From: Euborellia annulipes
Lineage: Eukaryota > Arthropoda > Insecta > Dermaptera > Anisolabididae
Assembly: GCA_023213315.1 (NCBI GenBank)
Contig: JAKCPI010003083.1
Span: 124,001 to 188,000 of the forward strand
DNA: 64,000 bases
Direction: 5' to 3'
The notes under the pieces were generated by a model, which had not been told where the DNA came from, did not search any database, and was given only the letters and a program-made list of their open reading frames with translations. The translations under genes were made by a program, and so were the position numbers. The first letter of the stretch is position 1. Every line of letters starts with the position of its first letter. Positions 44,626-56,330 of this stretch are shown here, piece by piece.

Positions 44626-45633
44626 TCTGGTGTGACTGGTCGCCCACTTTCTAAGGTTGTGTTCTGTGCTTGTCACACCAGATTTTTTCTGTCGACATAT
44701 ATTTAGTTTCCGCCGATATATTAGCATTCAAGTTCTAATTTTTTTTTTTTTAACACACACATTCACACAGTCTTTTCGGCAACTCAGGCCATATAAGACT
44801 TTGACGATAGCAGTTATTAGTTAATTTACATATTGGGGGTCGAGGCATTTTTATTTAAGCCATTTGGTATCCAAGTGGCTTAAATAAAATTATCGGACTG
44901 ACTGGGGTCCGAACTCGCGACTTTTTGGTATACGAGGCTTGCACACTAAACCCTACACCAAGCCCGCACGAAGACTTGTAAAATTTGTTACCATTTCTCC
45001 TTTCCTATGAAGTACAAGACTAAAGTGGTCTTCAAACAATTTTGAGAGCAAAATAAGAATATACATTTTAAAGACCATCTATAAAAAATAATTGATTTTT
45101 GAATTTTAATCAAAATCTTTAGAGCGAATTTTGAGAAAATCGAAAAAAATAAAAAAAAAAAAATTGAAAAAGTACATCAGTAAAGTGCTAGCACTCTTTG
45201 ACGGATTTTGTTAAAAAGCTGGGTATCCCGTGCCAGAGAGGTGCCTAACTTAAATATAAAATTTCAACCTCCTAGCTCTTTTCATTCTTGAGATATTTTG
45301 TTCACAGACACACACACAGACAGACAGACCATGTCGCGAAAACTACTCTTTTGCCAGTACCCCACGGATCTAAGATTATCTAATATTCACATCTGTCAAC
45401 ACCTCTAACCTTTCGTGCCTCAGGGAGGTACTGTACCTAACTTAAATTTAAAATTTCAACCTCCTAGTTCATTTCATATATGATTTATTTTGAACACAAA
45501 CAAACATACCATTTTGCGGGACATACTTTTTTGGGGGTCTCAAAACGTTTTTCATTAAAATCTCTACATCAAATTTTTGACATGAATCTAATACTTTCTC
45601 TCTATTTATTAACATTATATAGGCAAGAGAAAG
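44626..45633 (-). repeat. F1 repeat, minus orientation, with nested SINE
   Basis: Shortened hairpin B at 44626-44692 (both arms lost matching bases, so the stem is still closed). GAAAAAGTACATCAGTAAAG follows, and the copy ends in hairpin A at 45633. A partial internal duplication repeats the CCTCCTAG.TC..TTTCAT segment near 45270 and 45460. A SINE interrupts at 44738-44970. Confidence 0.82.
44738..44970 (-). repeat. tRNA-derived SINE nested in F1
   Basis: Minus-strand copy: TTTTTTAACACACACATTCA tail, GTCTTTTCGGCAACTCAGGC, AAGCCATTTGGTATCCAAGT, GACTGGGGTCCGAAC (inverted B-box) and ACACCAAGCCCGC head. Confidence 0.82.
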
Positions 45634-46130
45634 AAAAAAATTAATTTAATTAATTGTTATAGATAGATGTAATTATAGGTATTGGATATAATATTTTATA
45701 AATTTTATTTAATAAATCCCTAAAAAAGATTTATTTTTTTTTTGGTTCATTTTGTAAAAACAAAAAAGTTTAAATTATAAATAACTCTCTACATAAACAA
45801 ATTAAAAAAAAAAAAATTATTACCATATAAAATGTATTTGTGATAAAACAACATATCTGACAAAAAATTTGTTTATATCAAAACAAATGTATTAGCATAA
45901 TAATTTTTGATAAATAATAGTATTTATTAATTTTTTTCCCAAAAATCTATTATGTGAATAGGCCTAATTAAAAAAAAAATTGATTTTTCATGAAGAGAGG
46001 ATTTAAACATACAGACAGCCTGGGTGATGAAATAATTTTAATATACTGTATTAGCTTTATAGCAAAAATTCATGCCTCCAAAGATATGATCTATTATTTT
46101 GATTTTAAAATAGAGCCTTTAGATCGCAAA
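45634..46130. other. AT-rich intron, no gene seen
   Basis: No recognised repeat or coding sequence. Confidence 0.6.
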
Positions 46131-46131
46131 C

Positions 46132-46525
46132 TTTATGTTACCACGCCTCCCTTAAAAATATTTAATCTTATGACGCCGCCCTCCTCCATTTTATAAAATA
46201 ATACAAAATAAAAATTTTTAATGCCAAAAAATATAATTTTATATTAAAGCGGAGTCAAAAAAAAAAAATTCCTAGTTATTGAATGAAAATTTTGAATAAA
46301 AAATTACAATTATAATTTTGAAATTAAAATTTTCTTTTATTCTCGCCTCCGGCTCTTAAGAAGGCCGAAACGTCACAATAATTTTGGCTGCATATGACTA
46401 GGAATTTTTTTTTACTCCGCGAGAATAAATAAAAAAATCTTTTTTTTTTTTTATATATTCTTATTTATATTAAAACTAGCAATTGGTCCTGGTGGCCAAT
46501 ATTCGCCCCTCCCCTTAGGCTAGTT
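46132..46525. repeat. GCCTCCC-family MITE fragments split by a palindromic insert
   Basis: 46132-46248 and 46470-46525 match the left and right parts of the element at 47312. Between them, 46249-46420 is a hairpin: GCGGAGTC, A-run, ATTCCTAGT against ACTAGGAAT, T-run, ACTCCGC. It contains GGCCGAAACGTCACAATAAT, resembling the palindromic insert at 28148-29218. Confidence 0.65.
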
Positions 46526-47303
46526 ATTTTATTTTGAAACAAGTCGTGAAAGGCGCGGCTTCGCCCTTTCAACAGCTTATATTCTCCCTCTACCCTTAGT
46601 GAAATGCAAAATATTTAATTTCATAAACAAAAGAATCGTTTTTCGCAGTCAAATTATTTGTTTCTATCATTTTTTTTTTCAACGATAAAATGCATAATAA
46701 TTACCTTTAATAAGACTCTCGAGAGGGTGTGCTGGCTGACGGTGAGGTCAGGGTGGGTTACACTATATTAATTATTCACTTTGATTCACTTTAAACACAA
46801 AAAAGATAGCAGCGCCTGCCAGCAGGCCACGCGCTCGACTGAACGAGATAAACTTGTCTCTTCTCTCTTATTATAGGAATAAATAGATGAAAATAACAAT
46901 TCCCTTTTTATTAAAAGTAAAAAAAATACCTTTTGCTCTAATCTAACTTTATTTAGAGATGGAAAAGAATGTCAACAAGTGATTTGGAATATTCCATGGC
47001 CTTTCTTAAATAATAATTATTATTATTATTATAATCAACCCTTCATCCCCCCTAATCAAAATAATAATCAACGCTATTTTTTGAATGTTTTCTATTTATT
47101 CGATTTAGCTAAAATAAATTTAAAAAACATTTTTTTCAATTTCTCAACCCTTTATCCAATCCTAATAAATAAAATAATTAACAATGCTATCTCCTTCCGC
47201 GAGCTTCGTGTCTGGTCAGAAAAAAAATTAAAACCCTGAGAAACTTCCCTGGATCCGCGCCTTTGGGTTTTACACATAGTATAATTTTCTAGAATAAGTC
47301 TTA
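46526..47303. other. Intron with a GC-richer patch
   Basis: 46720-46860 is GC-richer (GAGAGGGTGTGCTGGCTGAC, AGCAGCGCCTGCCAGCAGGC) and unmatched elsewhere in the window. The rest is AT-rich with no gene seen. Confidence 0.5.
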
Positions 47304-47311
47304 CTTCAAAT

Positions 47312-47745
47312 CAGTGGTTTCCAAACTTTATGTTACAACGCCTCCCTTAAAAATATTTAATGACGCCCCCTCCCCTACTCATTTAATAAAATAATACAAA
47401 AACAAAAATTTTTAATACTAAAAAATTTAAATTTATATAAAAATAATTTATTTATTTATTCATATTTATTATTATTATTTATTTTTTTTTTTATTTGTCT
47501 CTTGGCCTATTTATTATTTTAATTAAAAACTCGCGTATGGCCCTTGTTGTCGAAGCGCCTTACACCATTAATAATAATAATAATAAAATTTAATTAAAAA
47601 CTCCGTCCCAGAATCATCAAAATTATTTTATTTATAAAACTAGCAATCATTTGGAAAATTGATCGTGGTGGCCAATATTCGCGCCTCCCCTTAGACTAGT
47701 CCGCGCCTCCCTAGGGAGGCGCGCCTCACAGTTTGGAAAACGCTG
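47312..47745. mobile_element. hAT-type MITE, GCCTCCC family, 434 bp
   Basis: Ends CAGTGGTTTCCAAACTTTAT and CAGTTTGGAAAACGCTG; the CAGTGGTTTCCAAA terminus is typical of hAT. Imperfect 8-bp duplication CTTCAAAT / CTTTAGAT. CGCCTCCCTTAAAAATATT near the left end and CGCGCCTCCCC near the right define the family. Confidence 0.8.
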
Positions 47746-47834
47746 CTTTAGATTGTAGATTGCTGTAGATTCTTTCAAATTGAACTTGCATATCAAATTT
47801 AATAAACAATAAATAAAATTAACTCATATACAGG

Positions 47835-48147
47835 CAGGGCCGTGCCTAGGTTATTTAGCGCCCGGGGCAAGTTAGTCCTTTAGCGCCCTTTGTATATATT
47901 TTTTACATTGTCACAATAATGTTTCCCGTCCGAAAAAATATTTTACCTTTTTTTTTAGAGACGCTAATTTTTTCCGCCCCCCGGGACCGAAATTTTTTCC
48001 CGTTTGGCGCCCCCGGAACCAAAATTTTTTCCCCGTCCGAAAAAATATTTTACCTTTTTTTTAGAGACGCTAATTTTTGCGCCCCTTCAAAATTTGCGCC
48101 CTGGGCAAAGGCCCCGGTCGCCCCCCCCCCCCCCAAGCACGGCCCTG
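47835..48147. mobile_element. hAT-type MITE, 313 bp, with internal tandem unit
   Basis: Ends CAGGGCCGTGCCTAGG and CAAGCACGGCCCTG, perfect 8-bp duplication TATACAGG (47827-47834 and 48148-48155). An 80-90-bp internal unit containing CCGTCCGAAAAAATATTTTA and TTTAGAGACGCTAATTTT is repeated. C-run before the right end. Confidence 0.93.
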
Positions 48148-48268
48148 TATACAGGTCTCTTCTCTAAAAATAGACGTTAAAATTTAACTAAATATTTTTC
48201 GAAATCTATATATTTGAATAAGATAATAGTATTCAAAATACCCCGATTGGGAGTCATCATAGATATAT

Positions 48269-48446
48269 TTAACAAGAGAGTGTTTTTTATTGGTGAGGCC
48301 AGGTGAGATGCAGGTCGAGGGTCCGGTGGCCTGGTGCAATGGATAGCACGTCTATGCCCCGGAAAGGCGGAGATCCTGGGTTCGATTCCCGGAGGTCATA
48401 GGTTGTTTGGCCTCACCATTAAAAAAGACTCACAGCCTTGTTAAAA
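48269..48446 (+). repeat. Foldback element with tRNA-like core
   Basis: Termini TTTAACAAGA and CTTGTTAAA, with inner TTGGTGAGGCCA / TGGCCTCACCA. The core reads GGTCCGGTGGCCTGGTGCAA, TGGATAGCACGTCTATGCCC, then a well-formed T-arm CCTGGGTTCGATTCCCGG. It resembles a tRNA-Arg-type head, but the acceptor stem and a U33 anticodon loop are not formed, so it is not a tRNA gene. Same architecture, opposite orientation, at 12111. Confidence 0.78.
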
Positions 48447-48471
48447 TTTAACATCATAAATTGGGTGTTAA

Positions 48472-48965
48472 AAAATGCTATTCGATAAACCAGGTTTTAA
48501 CAGCGACGTTAAAATCTTATTTTTTAGCACCAGGTTTTAACGATTAATATGAAGATAGCTAGCTATGTTTTCAGCTTATTTATTATAGCGTTTTTAGGCC
48601 CCTCGATAATTTCTCGGGCATGTGCATTATTAACTTAATTTATTATTTTCAATCTAGTAGGCCTATCTGACACTCCAGCGTTATAAATGCTATTCTCTAA
48701 ACAAAGTCTTAACATGTTGCTTTTATTTCAAAGCTCTCAAAATCAAACTTTTTATTTTTAAGACGCTATTTTTATGCATTAAATACGACTTTAAAATATC
48801 ACCCCCTAAACATGACATTAATTTTTAATACTATTGACTAAATGTAAACGCTTTGGTGTTAAAGTTTTTGCTTACAGAATAGCAATTTGAGACAAGGAAG
48901 TGTTAAAATGAATTAACTCTGTTTACAGATGTTAAAAGTTAACGTTTTTGCTTAGAGAATAGACC
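48472..48965. repeat. Possible MITE with TAAC-rich ends
   Basis: TGCTATTCGATAAACCAGGT and TTTTAAC at the left faces GTTAACGTTTTTGCTTAGAG then AATAGACC at the right. The CTATTCTCTAAACAAAG motif recurs inverted inside. Boundaries and duplication not settled. Confidence 0.5.
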
Positions 48966-49670
48966 TGATAGAGAGAGATAAAAATTTTATGAGATGCACA
49001 AGATTGATAGGCATCCGGAAATGAGAGAAAAATATCCTCCATGAATGACTAACAATTATCAGAAAAGATCATGAAGTCCTTAAAATCTTGATTTTTTTTT
49101 TTTAATAAAAAGGTACTTGAACATCGTTGGTTTTTTTTTCTAATTTTCATTTCATTGATAATTTTTCTATTATTTATTTTTTTCTTCGATCTCAGAGCCT
49201 TATTAAGCTTTTGAGTGCCGTCAAGTCAAGGGTTCTTTCCCTCCCTTCAATTTCCTTCTTTCTTCAATCTTAGGACTAATTGCGAAAAAAATATATAAAT
49301 TTATTCAAGCGAACAACAACTTAAAAAGCGGAATATAAATAAAAAAAAAAATTAGATTAAAACTCAAAGATTAAGACTTTGAATGAACATCAAGTTTGGC
49401 AAAGGGCCGTCTTCCTTCCCTTCTTTCTCCCCATTTGGAATCTTTTTTTTTTTACTCATTGAAAAAAAAGCCAATCAAGTTTTCGATTGATCTTCTTTTT
49501 TTTATTTATACACATAATTAGAATTTCAGTTAAGAAAATAAATTATAAATCTTGGAAAAACATAATTTAAAATATTTTTTTTATAAAATTTAAGAAACAT
49601 TACCAATATTATTATCATTAGGTAATTACAATGAAAATTATAATAATCTATTCGATTTTATTTAGAAAAT
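48966..49670. other. AT-rich intron, no gene seen
   Basis: Pyrimidine-rich stretches only. Confidence 0.6.
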
Positions 49671-50185
49671 AGCCGCGCCGCCCGCCGAAGGCGGGCGGCG
49701 CGTCTAGCCAGGGTGGCGTCGCCCCACTGGACCCCCCACCAGCTGGCTCGGGCCCGGCTGCTTCGGACCCTCGCCTTTTCTTAATTATGAGAAGAAAATT
49801 ATTACTACGTATTCCAATTCAGTGCCTTCTTGGGGATTTGTTTATATTCATGCAACTTTAGGAATTGCCCTCGGGGCTTGGTGTAGAGGTTAGCGTGCTA
49901 ACCTCGTATACCAAACGTCGCGGGTTCGGACCCCAGGCAGTCCGATGATTTTATTTAAAACAATTAGATACCAAATGGCTTAAATAAGAATGCCTGGACC
50001 CCATATATGTATATTTAATCAATAATGGTTATCGTAAATGTCTTACATGGCCTGAGTTGCCGAAAAGACAGTGTGAATGTGAGTGTGAATGAGAAAAAAG
50101 TGTGAATGTTTAAAAAAAAAAAAACTAGGAATTAATAACTCAAAAAGTTATAGGAATTTCGGGACCCGAGTATTTTTCCTGGACT
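49671..50185 (-). mobile_element. Helitron remnant, minus strand, split by a SINE
   Basis: The 3' hairpin (GCCCGCC/GGCGGGC, ending CTAT instead of CTAG on the minus strand) and the GC-rich block CAGCTGGCTCGGGCCC match the Helitrons at 3697 and 6910. AAAAAGTTATAGGAATTTCG and GGGACCCGAGTATTTTTCC near 50150 are its interior. The CTGTC-repeat 5' end is lost. Confidence 0.8.
49867..50125 (+). repeat. tRNA-derived SINE, complete, nested in Helitron
   Basis: Perfect 8-bp duplication TAGGAATT (49859-49866 and 50126-50133). A-box region GGGGCTTGGTGTAGAGGTTA, B-box GCGGGTTCGGACCCCAGGCA, tail GTGTGAATGTT plus A-run. Confidence 0.92.
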
Positions 50186-50424
50186 CTCTGTAAAGTCTTT
50201 ATATATTTATATTGGAAAAAATGTCTTTCATTTGTAAAATTAAAAAATTAATTAGCGAACATATTTTTGCGTAAAAGAATAAGGCCCTGGTGCAATTATC
50301 AATATCTTTTAAATTTTATTTATTACTCCAACACTTTCCAAGATAATTAATAATCATAATTTAATTATATAACAGTTTTATGTTGATTTGATTTAAACAT
50401 ATAAAAGATTTAAGAATTCAAATA

Positions 50425-50599
50425 CTTAAGGTTTCTATAATTTTTATCTCTACATTTTGTAAATAAGAATGCTTCCAACTGGGAACGCCTGCAAGTAGGC
50501 AACCAGAAGGGATCGTCCGAAGCAACAGCCCCTCCACCCACACACACACACACATGAAGAAAGAGGCGCACATGTGAGAGCCACAATTAACTCCCCACC
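50425..50599 (+). repeat. GC-richer repeat unit, copy 1
   Basis: ACTGGGAACGCCTGCAAGTA then GGCAACCAGAAGGGATCG and CCGAAGC recurs at 56757-56800, with similar upstream (AATACTTAAG.TTCTATAATTTT) and downstream CTCCCCACC. The conserved core is about 45 bp; nature unknown. Confidence 0.6.
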
Positions 50600-50600
50600 G

Positions 50601-50879
50601 GCCCACGGGGCTTGGAGTAGTTGGTAGCGTGTCTACCTTCTATACCGAACGTCGCGGGTTCGGACCCCAGGCAGTCCGATAATTTTATTTAAGGCATTTG
50701 GATACCAAATGACTTGAATAAAAATGCCTGGACCCCACAATAGATATATTCTCTACAACGGTTATCGTCAAAGTCTTATATGGCCTAAGTTGCCGAAAAG
50801 ACTGTGTGAATGTGTGTGTGAATGTGAGTGTGAATGAGAAAAAAGTGTGAATGTTTTTTATAAAAAAAAAAAAAAAAAA
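50601..50879 (+). repeat. tRNA-derived SINE, complete
   Basis: 11-bp duplication AACTCCCCACC at 50589-50599 and 50880-50890. Head GGGGCTTGGAGTAGTTGGTA, B-box GCGGGTTCGGACCCCAGGCA, body ATTTGGATACCAAATGACTT, tail (TGTGAA)n then A-run. Confidence 0.92.
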
Positions 50880-50890
50880 AACTCCCCACC

Positions 50891-51418
50891 TGATAGCTAG
50901 AGCCTTAAGAATATGGTATAGTATATAGTTTATGGTGAAATAATTTTAAATTTGAAAAGGTAAAATAAATTCATCTGCACCAGATTTTACGTTTTACCTT
51001 TTCGGTCATTAAAAATATTTCACTATACTAAGTATTAAATAAGCTGCTTTAGAAGAATCCCAACACATTTACTTATTCGAAAAGGGTAACTCTTATTCAA
51101 GTACTTTTAGTAATAAGTACAGCAGCAACAGAATTTGAGTATATACCTGTATAAAGTGCTATGATTGATGATGAATATATGAGCTAGAATTTAGATGACA
51201 GTTTAATTTTTATTTTCTTTGGTGAAATTTAATAATTTACTACTTTTTAATATTTAAAGAAAGATAAAATTAGTTGGATCTTCTTTATTCCTTCCAGAGT
51301 TTCATCGAAAGGGTTATGATTAGAGAGCGATGGGAAGACATAAAACACGAGACGCGTATTATGATTTCCACATTAATTAATTAAGATGCCTTATAAAACC
51401 AAGCTGGGAAAGAGAGCG

Positions 51419-51450
<32 letters not shown>

Positions 51451-53250
51451 AAGTTTTCAACTGCAAATGACACAGAGCAAAAATTATTAAATTATGAATT
51501 TCTGGTTTTATCAAATAAAAAAAAAAAAAAACTTTTTGGATGTTTCGTTATCTGGTTATGAACAATCTATTATATAGGCCTATAAATAATTAAATATATA
51601 ATATTAGAGCCTTTTGTTTAAAAATTTTTCAATTTTTTTTATTCAGAAGTTCATTTTGTATTTTAGTAATTATTAAATAAATATAAGCCTACGTGGATAA
51701 TTTGTATTGTAGACTATTGAATAATTGTAATAATATAAAGTCCTTAAATAAAGAAAAAGAGTTTAAAAAAAAATTATTTAGTTAGCTCCTGAAAATAAAG
51801 GCCCAAATAATTCAATTATTTAATTTAACTCTCGAGGTCTCAATTTGGGGGTGCAGACATTTGCCCCTCTCCCCTCGGTCCAAGAGCTTTATAGGCCTAT
51901 TATTCTAAATAAAATATTTCAAAATGACATCTATGGCTATATAAACTGTAAAAAACGTATAGTGTCTTTATCTCGCAAAAGAATTTTTGACATGATCGCA
52001 ATACTTTCTCACTAATATTACATATATAAGTAAAGCAAAGTATAAATTAAAACTATTTGTAAGTAAATTATAGAAAAAAAAAAGTTTGCCCCTCTCCCCT
52101 CAAGAAAAAGTTGAAATGACGCCTCTAGTAGCCAAAAAATAATATTCCCACATGAACGCAAAAAGATGTGCCACTATAATTCTAAGGGCAAGAGGGAGAA
52201 AAGCATCGAATCTTTCTGTAGCTCTATCTTAGCACGAGCAGTATAATAACAACATACTACATGCTGTAGGCCCTGCCCTATATTTCAGCTGATGTATTTT
52301 AAAAATAAACGCGAAATAAAAAAGATTTTTATATAGGCCTAGAGTCTATAGGAGGTTTACTAACAATGGATTTATATTTCCATTAATTAAGTATTCATTT
52401 ATTTTTCACTTGTTGATAAATTTTCTTTGTAATTTTAACAAATTAAGAGAAAATATTTTGATTCTAAATCATCTTTGTTTCTAGAATGAAATAAAAACAA
52501 TTTGTATACCCCAGTACATGAAGTTGAAGAAAGAAGATCTTAAAATAAAAAAAAGAGGGGGCAAATCTCATCAAATAAAAAAGTGTTTTTGAGTAATTTA
52601 ATTTTATATCTTAGATAAAAAAAAATAAAGAAATAAATAAAATGAACTCATTTGCCATAAAAAGAAAAATATCGTTTTAAATTTATTCCATCTCATTTGA
52701 AATTAGTTTTTCCTCAAGAGATCATAGATATACCTGAATAAACACGAGTGAACCAGAAGAGGAGGTCAGAAGGGGAAAAAAAATTAGGGGCGACGATCAC
52801 CTAGGGCTTCACATTGTTAGAACGAATGAACTTAAGTGGATTTGTATAGGCTAGTTTACTCAAAAAGCTCATTGTTTTAATATATAATCAATAGATGAAT
52901 AAATAAATAATAATGACTATTAACTGTTCCAGGAGGGGGGGGGGAGTAGGGGGCCTCGGCTCTTTCCTTTGGACAGAAAAACATATTAATATTATCATAT
53001 ATGTTTTTTATTAATGCTAATTTGAATCCGGAACAAATATATAATAAATCATTATTACTCCATTAACCTAGGAGCTTCCTTGATTGCGCCATGCCTCTTC
53101 GCCTCAACCCGCTCGCCATATTGAATAGTTTCCCCTTAAATAAATTCTGACCGCCATTGACAAAATAAAATATGAATTTTTATATAGAAAATTTGATTAG
53201 TTCGAATATTAAATGAAATTTAATAAAAATTATCAGTTCAAAAAGAGAAA
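50891..53250. other. AT-rich intron, no gene seen
   Basis: A (GA)n tract lies at 51419-51446 and an F1 end scrap at 51975-52035. TTTGCCCCTCTCCCCTC is repeated at about 51869 and 52084. No coding sequence recognised. Confidence 0.6.
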
Positions 53251-53263
53251 GAATATAGGCTAT

Positions 53264-53515
53264 CATGGGCGTAACCAGACATCTTGTTAGGGGGGGGGGG
53301 GCATTCAGTTAGGACGAGAGGAAGGGTTTACAATTAAAATAAACATAGATTATTAATTATTTATTAAACATAATTATAATTAATTATTTTCCTTGTATAA
53401 GCTCATTAAAAAATTGGAAAAGTGTACAAGCATATTTGTTTTTAATAGATAAAAAATTTTCAGGACAGGCCGCCCTGGCTTTGGCCCCTCCTACCCACCT
53501 CTGGCTACGCCCATG
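53264..53515. mobile_element. hAT-type MITE, 252 bp
   Basis: Ends CATGGGCGTAACCAG and CTGGCTACGCCCATG, duplication TAGGCTAT / TAGGTTAT (53256-53263 and 53516-53523). 12-base G-run near the left end. Same terminus type as 27353 and 27766. Confidence 0.9.
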
Positions 53516-53639
53516 TAGGTTATAGCTACATTTTTGCATTATATAGAAAAAAAAAGAACATAACAAAGAGAACATTTTCAAGTGGAAAGAAATTCTAAAA
53601 TTAAAAAAAAAAGAAGCTATTATATACATTTATAAAAGC

Positions 53640-53835
53640 ATGGGTGACAGGCCGAGTAAAAATGATTAAAAATGATCGAGGAATCCACACGCCCGCAGCA
53701 GGTCAGCATAGTGAACCTTTAGAGACAGACATGGATCCACACGCCCGCACCAGGGACGCGCATTTTTCTTCTGGCCACTTTCGATCTACTTTGTGTGTCC
53801 TTAGTGCGGGCGAGTATGTCCCTTTATGGAGAGGG
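53640..53835. other. GC-rich unmatched segment
   Basis: CCACACGCCCGCAGCAGG and CCACACGCCCGCACCAGG form an internal direct repeat about 52 bp apart, and GTGCGGGCGAGTATGTCC follows. A 65-codon frame crosses it without a recognisable domain. It abuts the truncated hAT MITE at 53838. Confidence 0.4.
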
Positions 53836-53837
53836 AG

Positions 53838-54027
53838 GTAATCTGGTGTGACTGGCCACACAATTTTCTCTTACTTTCGGTAATTTAAAGTTACATTCTG
53901 TACTTGTTTACCAGAATATATACACAAATCAAAGTATTTATATTAAAAATAATATTTAATTTACAAGAAAAATATTTTTCAGGTGGGGTAATTACCCCCT
54001 TTACTCCCTTTGTATCCGCCCTTACAT
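53838..54027 (-). mobile_element. hAT-type MITE with hairpin-B relative, truncated
   Basis: ATCTGGTGTGACTGGCCACA, TCTCTTACTTTCGGTAATTT, TGTTTACCAGAATATA, then GGGGTAATTACCCCC and the end CCCTTTGTATCCGCCCTTA. The C-run end of the family is missing. Confidence 0.83.
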
Positions 54028-54240
54028 CCCAATGAATGACTACCAATCAATTGAAATAAATAAGAGAAGGATCTAAATGCCCTCGGATGCCGAAAAAAAT
54101 CTCAAAAAATAAAATTAAAAAAAAACCTCTAAATGGGAAAATATTGTTTTTATTAAATTTATTTTATTATTTAATAGTTTGGAATTTTCAAATTAAAACT
54201 ATACTTGAGTTTTATGTTAGTTTATATATAATGTCTCTTT

Positions 54241-54276
<36 letters not shown>

Positions 54277-55517
54277 CTGTATATATAGAAGAGAAGCTTA
54301 ATGCATTTGTCAATTTAGGTTTATTTCGTCCGATGGAGAAGGTGCTGGGATTTTAGAATGATTTCGTTTTAGGATCTAAAACGTAAAACCGTTTGAGTGT
54401 ATATGTATGTCTGAAGGTAAAGTTCACACACAGAGACATGTTTGTCGTTTTAACACCCGCAAAAGATGCTATATAGCCTGATTTCCAACTCCCTTTCTCC
54501 TTCCAACCTCTTAGTTTAACTTTACCAAAAGAGAGAAAGAAGAAGTGTGCAGTTCACTATACATCAACACATTTACACACCCCACATGTCTCTTTATGGT
54601 ACAATCGTTTTGTTCACTGATAGTGTCAAGAGAGTTCAAAATAAATACACACACCATCTTTTAAATATTTAAAACTTGAACTTTTTATTGCGATTTACGC
54701 TCTAGAAGTCAATTTAATTACATTTAATTAAAATAAAATAAAAAGAGAAGTCTAGAAGAATTGGACGGTTCATTAACATTCATTTCCATTAAAGAATGGT
54801 ATTATTTTTAAATTACATTTCGATAAATGTTAAAATTGATACCCTATGACATCGATGCCTTTTATAAACACATACAACGTACCTAAGTATGATTTTATGA
54901 TTTATAAATTCATTTATTTAAACTTGAAATAAATTAATTTTAACATTGTATAGATAGAACGAATAATTTAATTACAAGTGTTATAATATTTGTTGAGAAA
55001 TATAATTAAAATCTATTTGAAATCCATTTGTTATAACATAATAATATCATCATTTTTAATTTTAAAAATTAATGAGATACGTTAATCTCTTGAACTTAAA
55101 ATTGTATAAGCTTTTCGCTCGTATATTTTAATTAATTCCATAATTTGGAGGAAAATAAACTTATTTCATTAAAAAAGGCATTTTTTACTCTTAAAATAAT
55201 ATATATATTTTTTTTTAATATAATGAAAAATATAAATTTATTTCCTAATGAAAATACTAATTATAACAAGCGTATTCACGCACCTTGTTGAATGAAATTT
55301 TTCCGTTTAATAAAAGTTTGAAAATGGAATTTTTTTTTCTTGATTTTAATAAAAATCTCTAAATAATAAGATTTTAACCTCTTTCCCATTTAATTTTGTC
55401 ATTTCCCTAATTTAATCATAAATAATCATCTTGATATCTCACTTGAAAAAAAATTTATGTGTAAAAAAATAAGTCTTTTATTTGAATTTCCATAAAATTG
55501 AATGTAAAATTAAAAAA
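54028..55517. other. Intron with a SINE tail scrap and microsatellites
   Basis: 54035-54105 matches the second SINE family inverted (CAATTGAAATAAAT, CCCTCGGATGCCGAAAAAAA). A (TC)n(TA)n run lies at 54240-54282. The rest is AT-rich with no gene seen. Confidence 0.55.
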
Positions 55518-56187
55518 TCTGGTGTGACTGGCGCACAGCACACAACTTTCTCTTACCTTCGGTAATCGAAAGTTGTGTACTGTGCTTGTCACACCAGATT
55601 TTTTGTGTCGACATGTATTTAGTTTCCGACAGTAGGGTACAATTGAATTCAAGATGTAAAATTTATAAGTATGGGAAAATATTTATATTTTGATACCATG
55701 GCAACCATTTCTCCTATCTTTTCTATGGAGTACAAGAGTAAAGTGGTCTTCAGAAGATTTCAATCACAAAATGAGAATATACATTTTATAGAGAATCTAA
55801 AAAATAATTGATTTTTGAATTTTAAAAAAAATCGTTGGAGCAAATTTAGAGAAATTAGAAAAAAACTGAAAAAGTGCATCAGTAAAGTACTAGTACTCTT
55901 TGGTCCATTTTGTTCAAAAGCTTCGTGTCACGTCCCATGGGGGTGCCTAACTTAAATATAAAATTTCAACTTCCTAGCTCTTTTCGTTCTTGAGATATTT
56001 TGTTCACAGACACACAGACAGACACACACACAGACACACAGACAGACCATGTCGCGAAAACCACTTTTTTGGATTCAGGGGACCTCAAAACGTGAAGATC
56101 CATCAAAATCTCGACATCGAATTTTTGACATGAATCCAATACTTTCTCTCTCTATATATTAACATATATATAGAGGTACGAGAAAGT
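55518..56187 (-). repeat. F1 repeat, complete copy, minus orientation
   Basis: Near-perfect hairpin B (55518-55598, 81 nt), X-box variant GATACCATGGCAAC at 55692-55705, a CAGACACA tract at about 56008-56045, hairpin A ending GGTACGAGAAAGT at 56187. AAAAA lies outside both ends. Confidence 0.92.
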
Positions 56188-56330
56188 AAAAATGATTTTT
56201 GAGCAAAGAAAATTGATTGTTGTCTATTGAAAAAAAAAGGTCTTATTTATTACTAAATCCTTTCCAAATTAATAGTCATAATTAAAATATATTGATTTGA
56301 TCTATTTCATATAAAAGAAAGATCTAATAA

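Noticed and set aside
48318..48400. Functional tRNA-Arg gene
   Set aside because: T-arm is good, but the acceptor ends do not pair and the anticodon loop lacks U33; a duplicate lies in a foldback at 12111.
36613..50879. Direct repeats resembling a CRISPR array
   Set aside because: Dispersed SINEs with target duplications and A-tails; the genome is eukaryotic.
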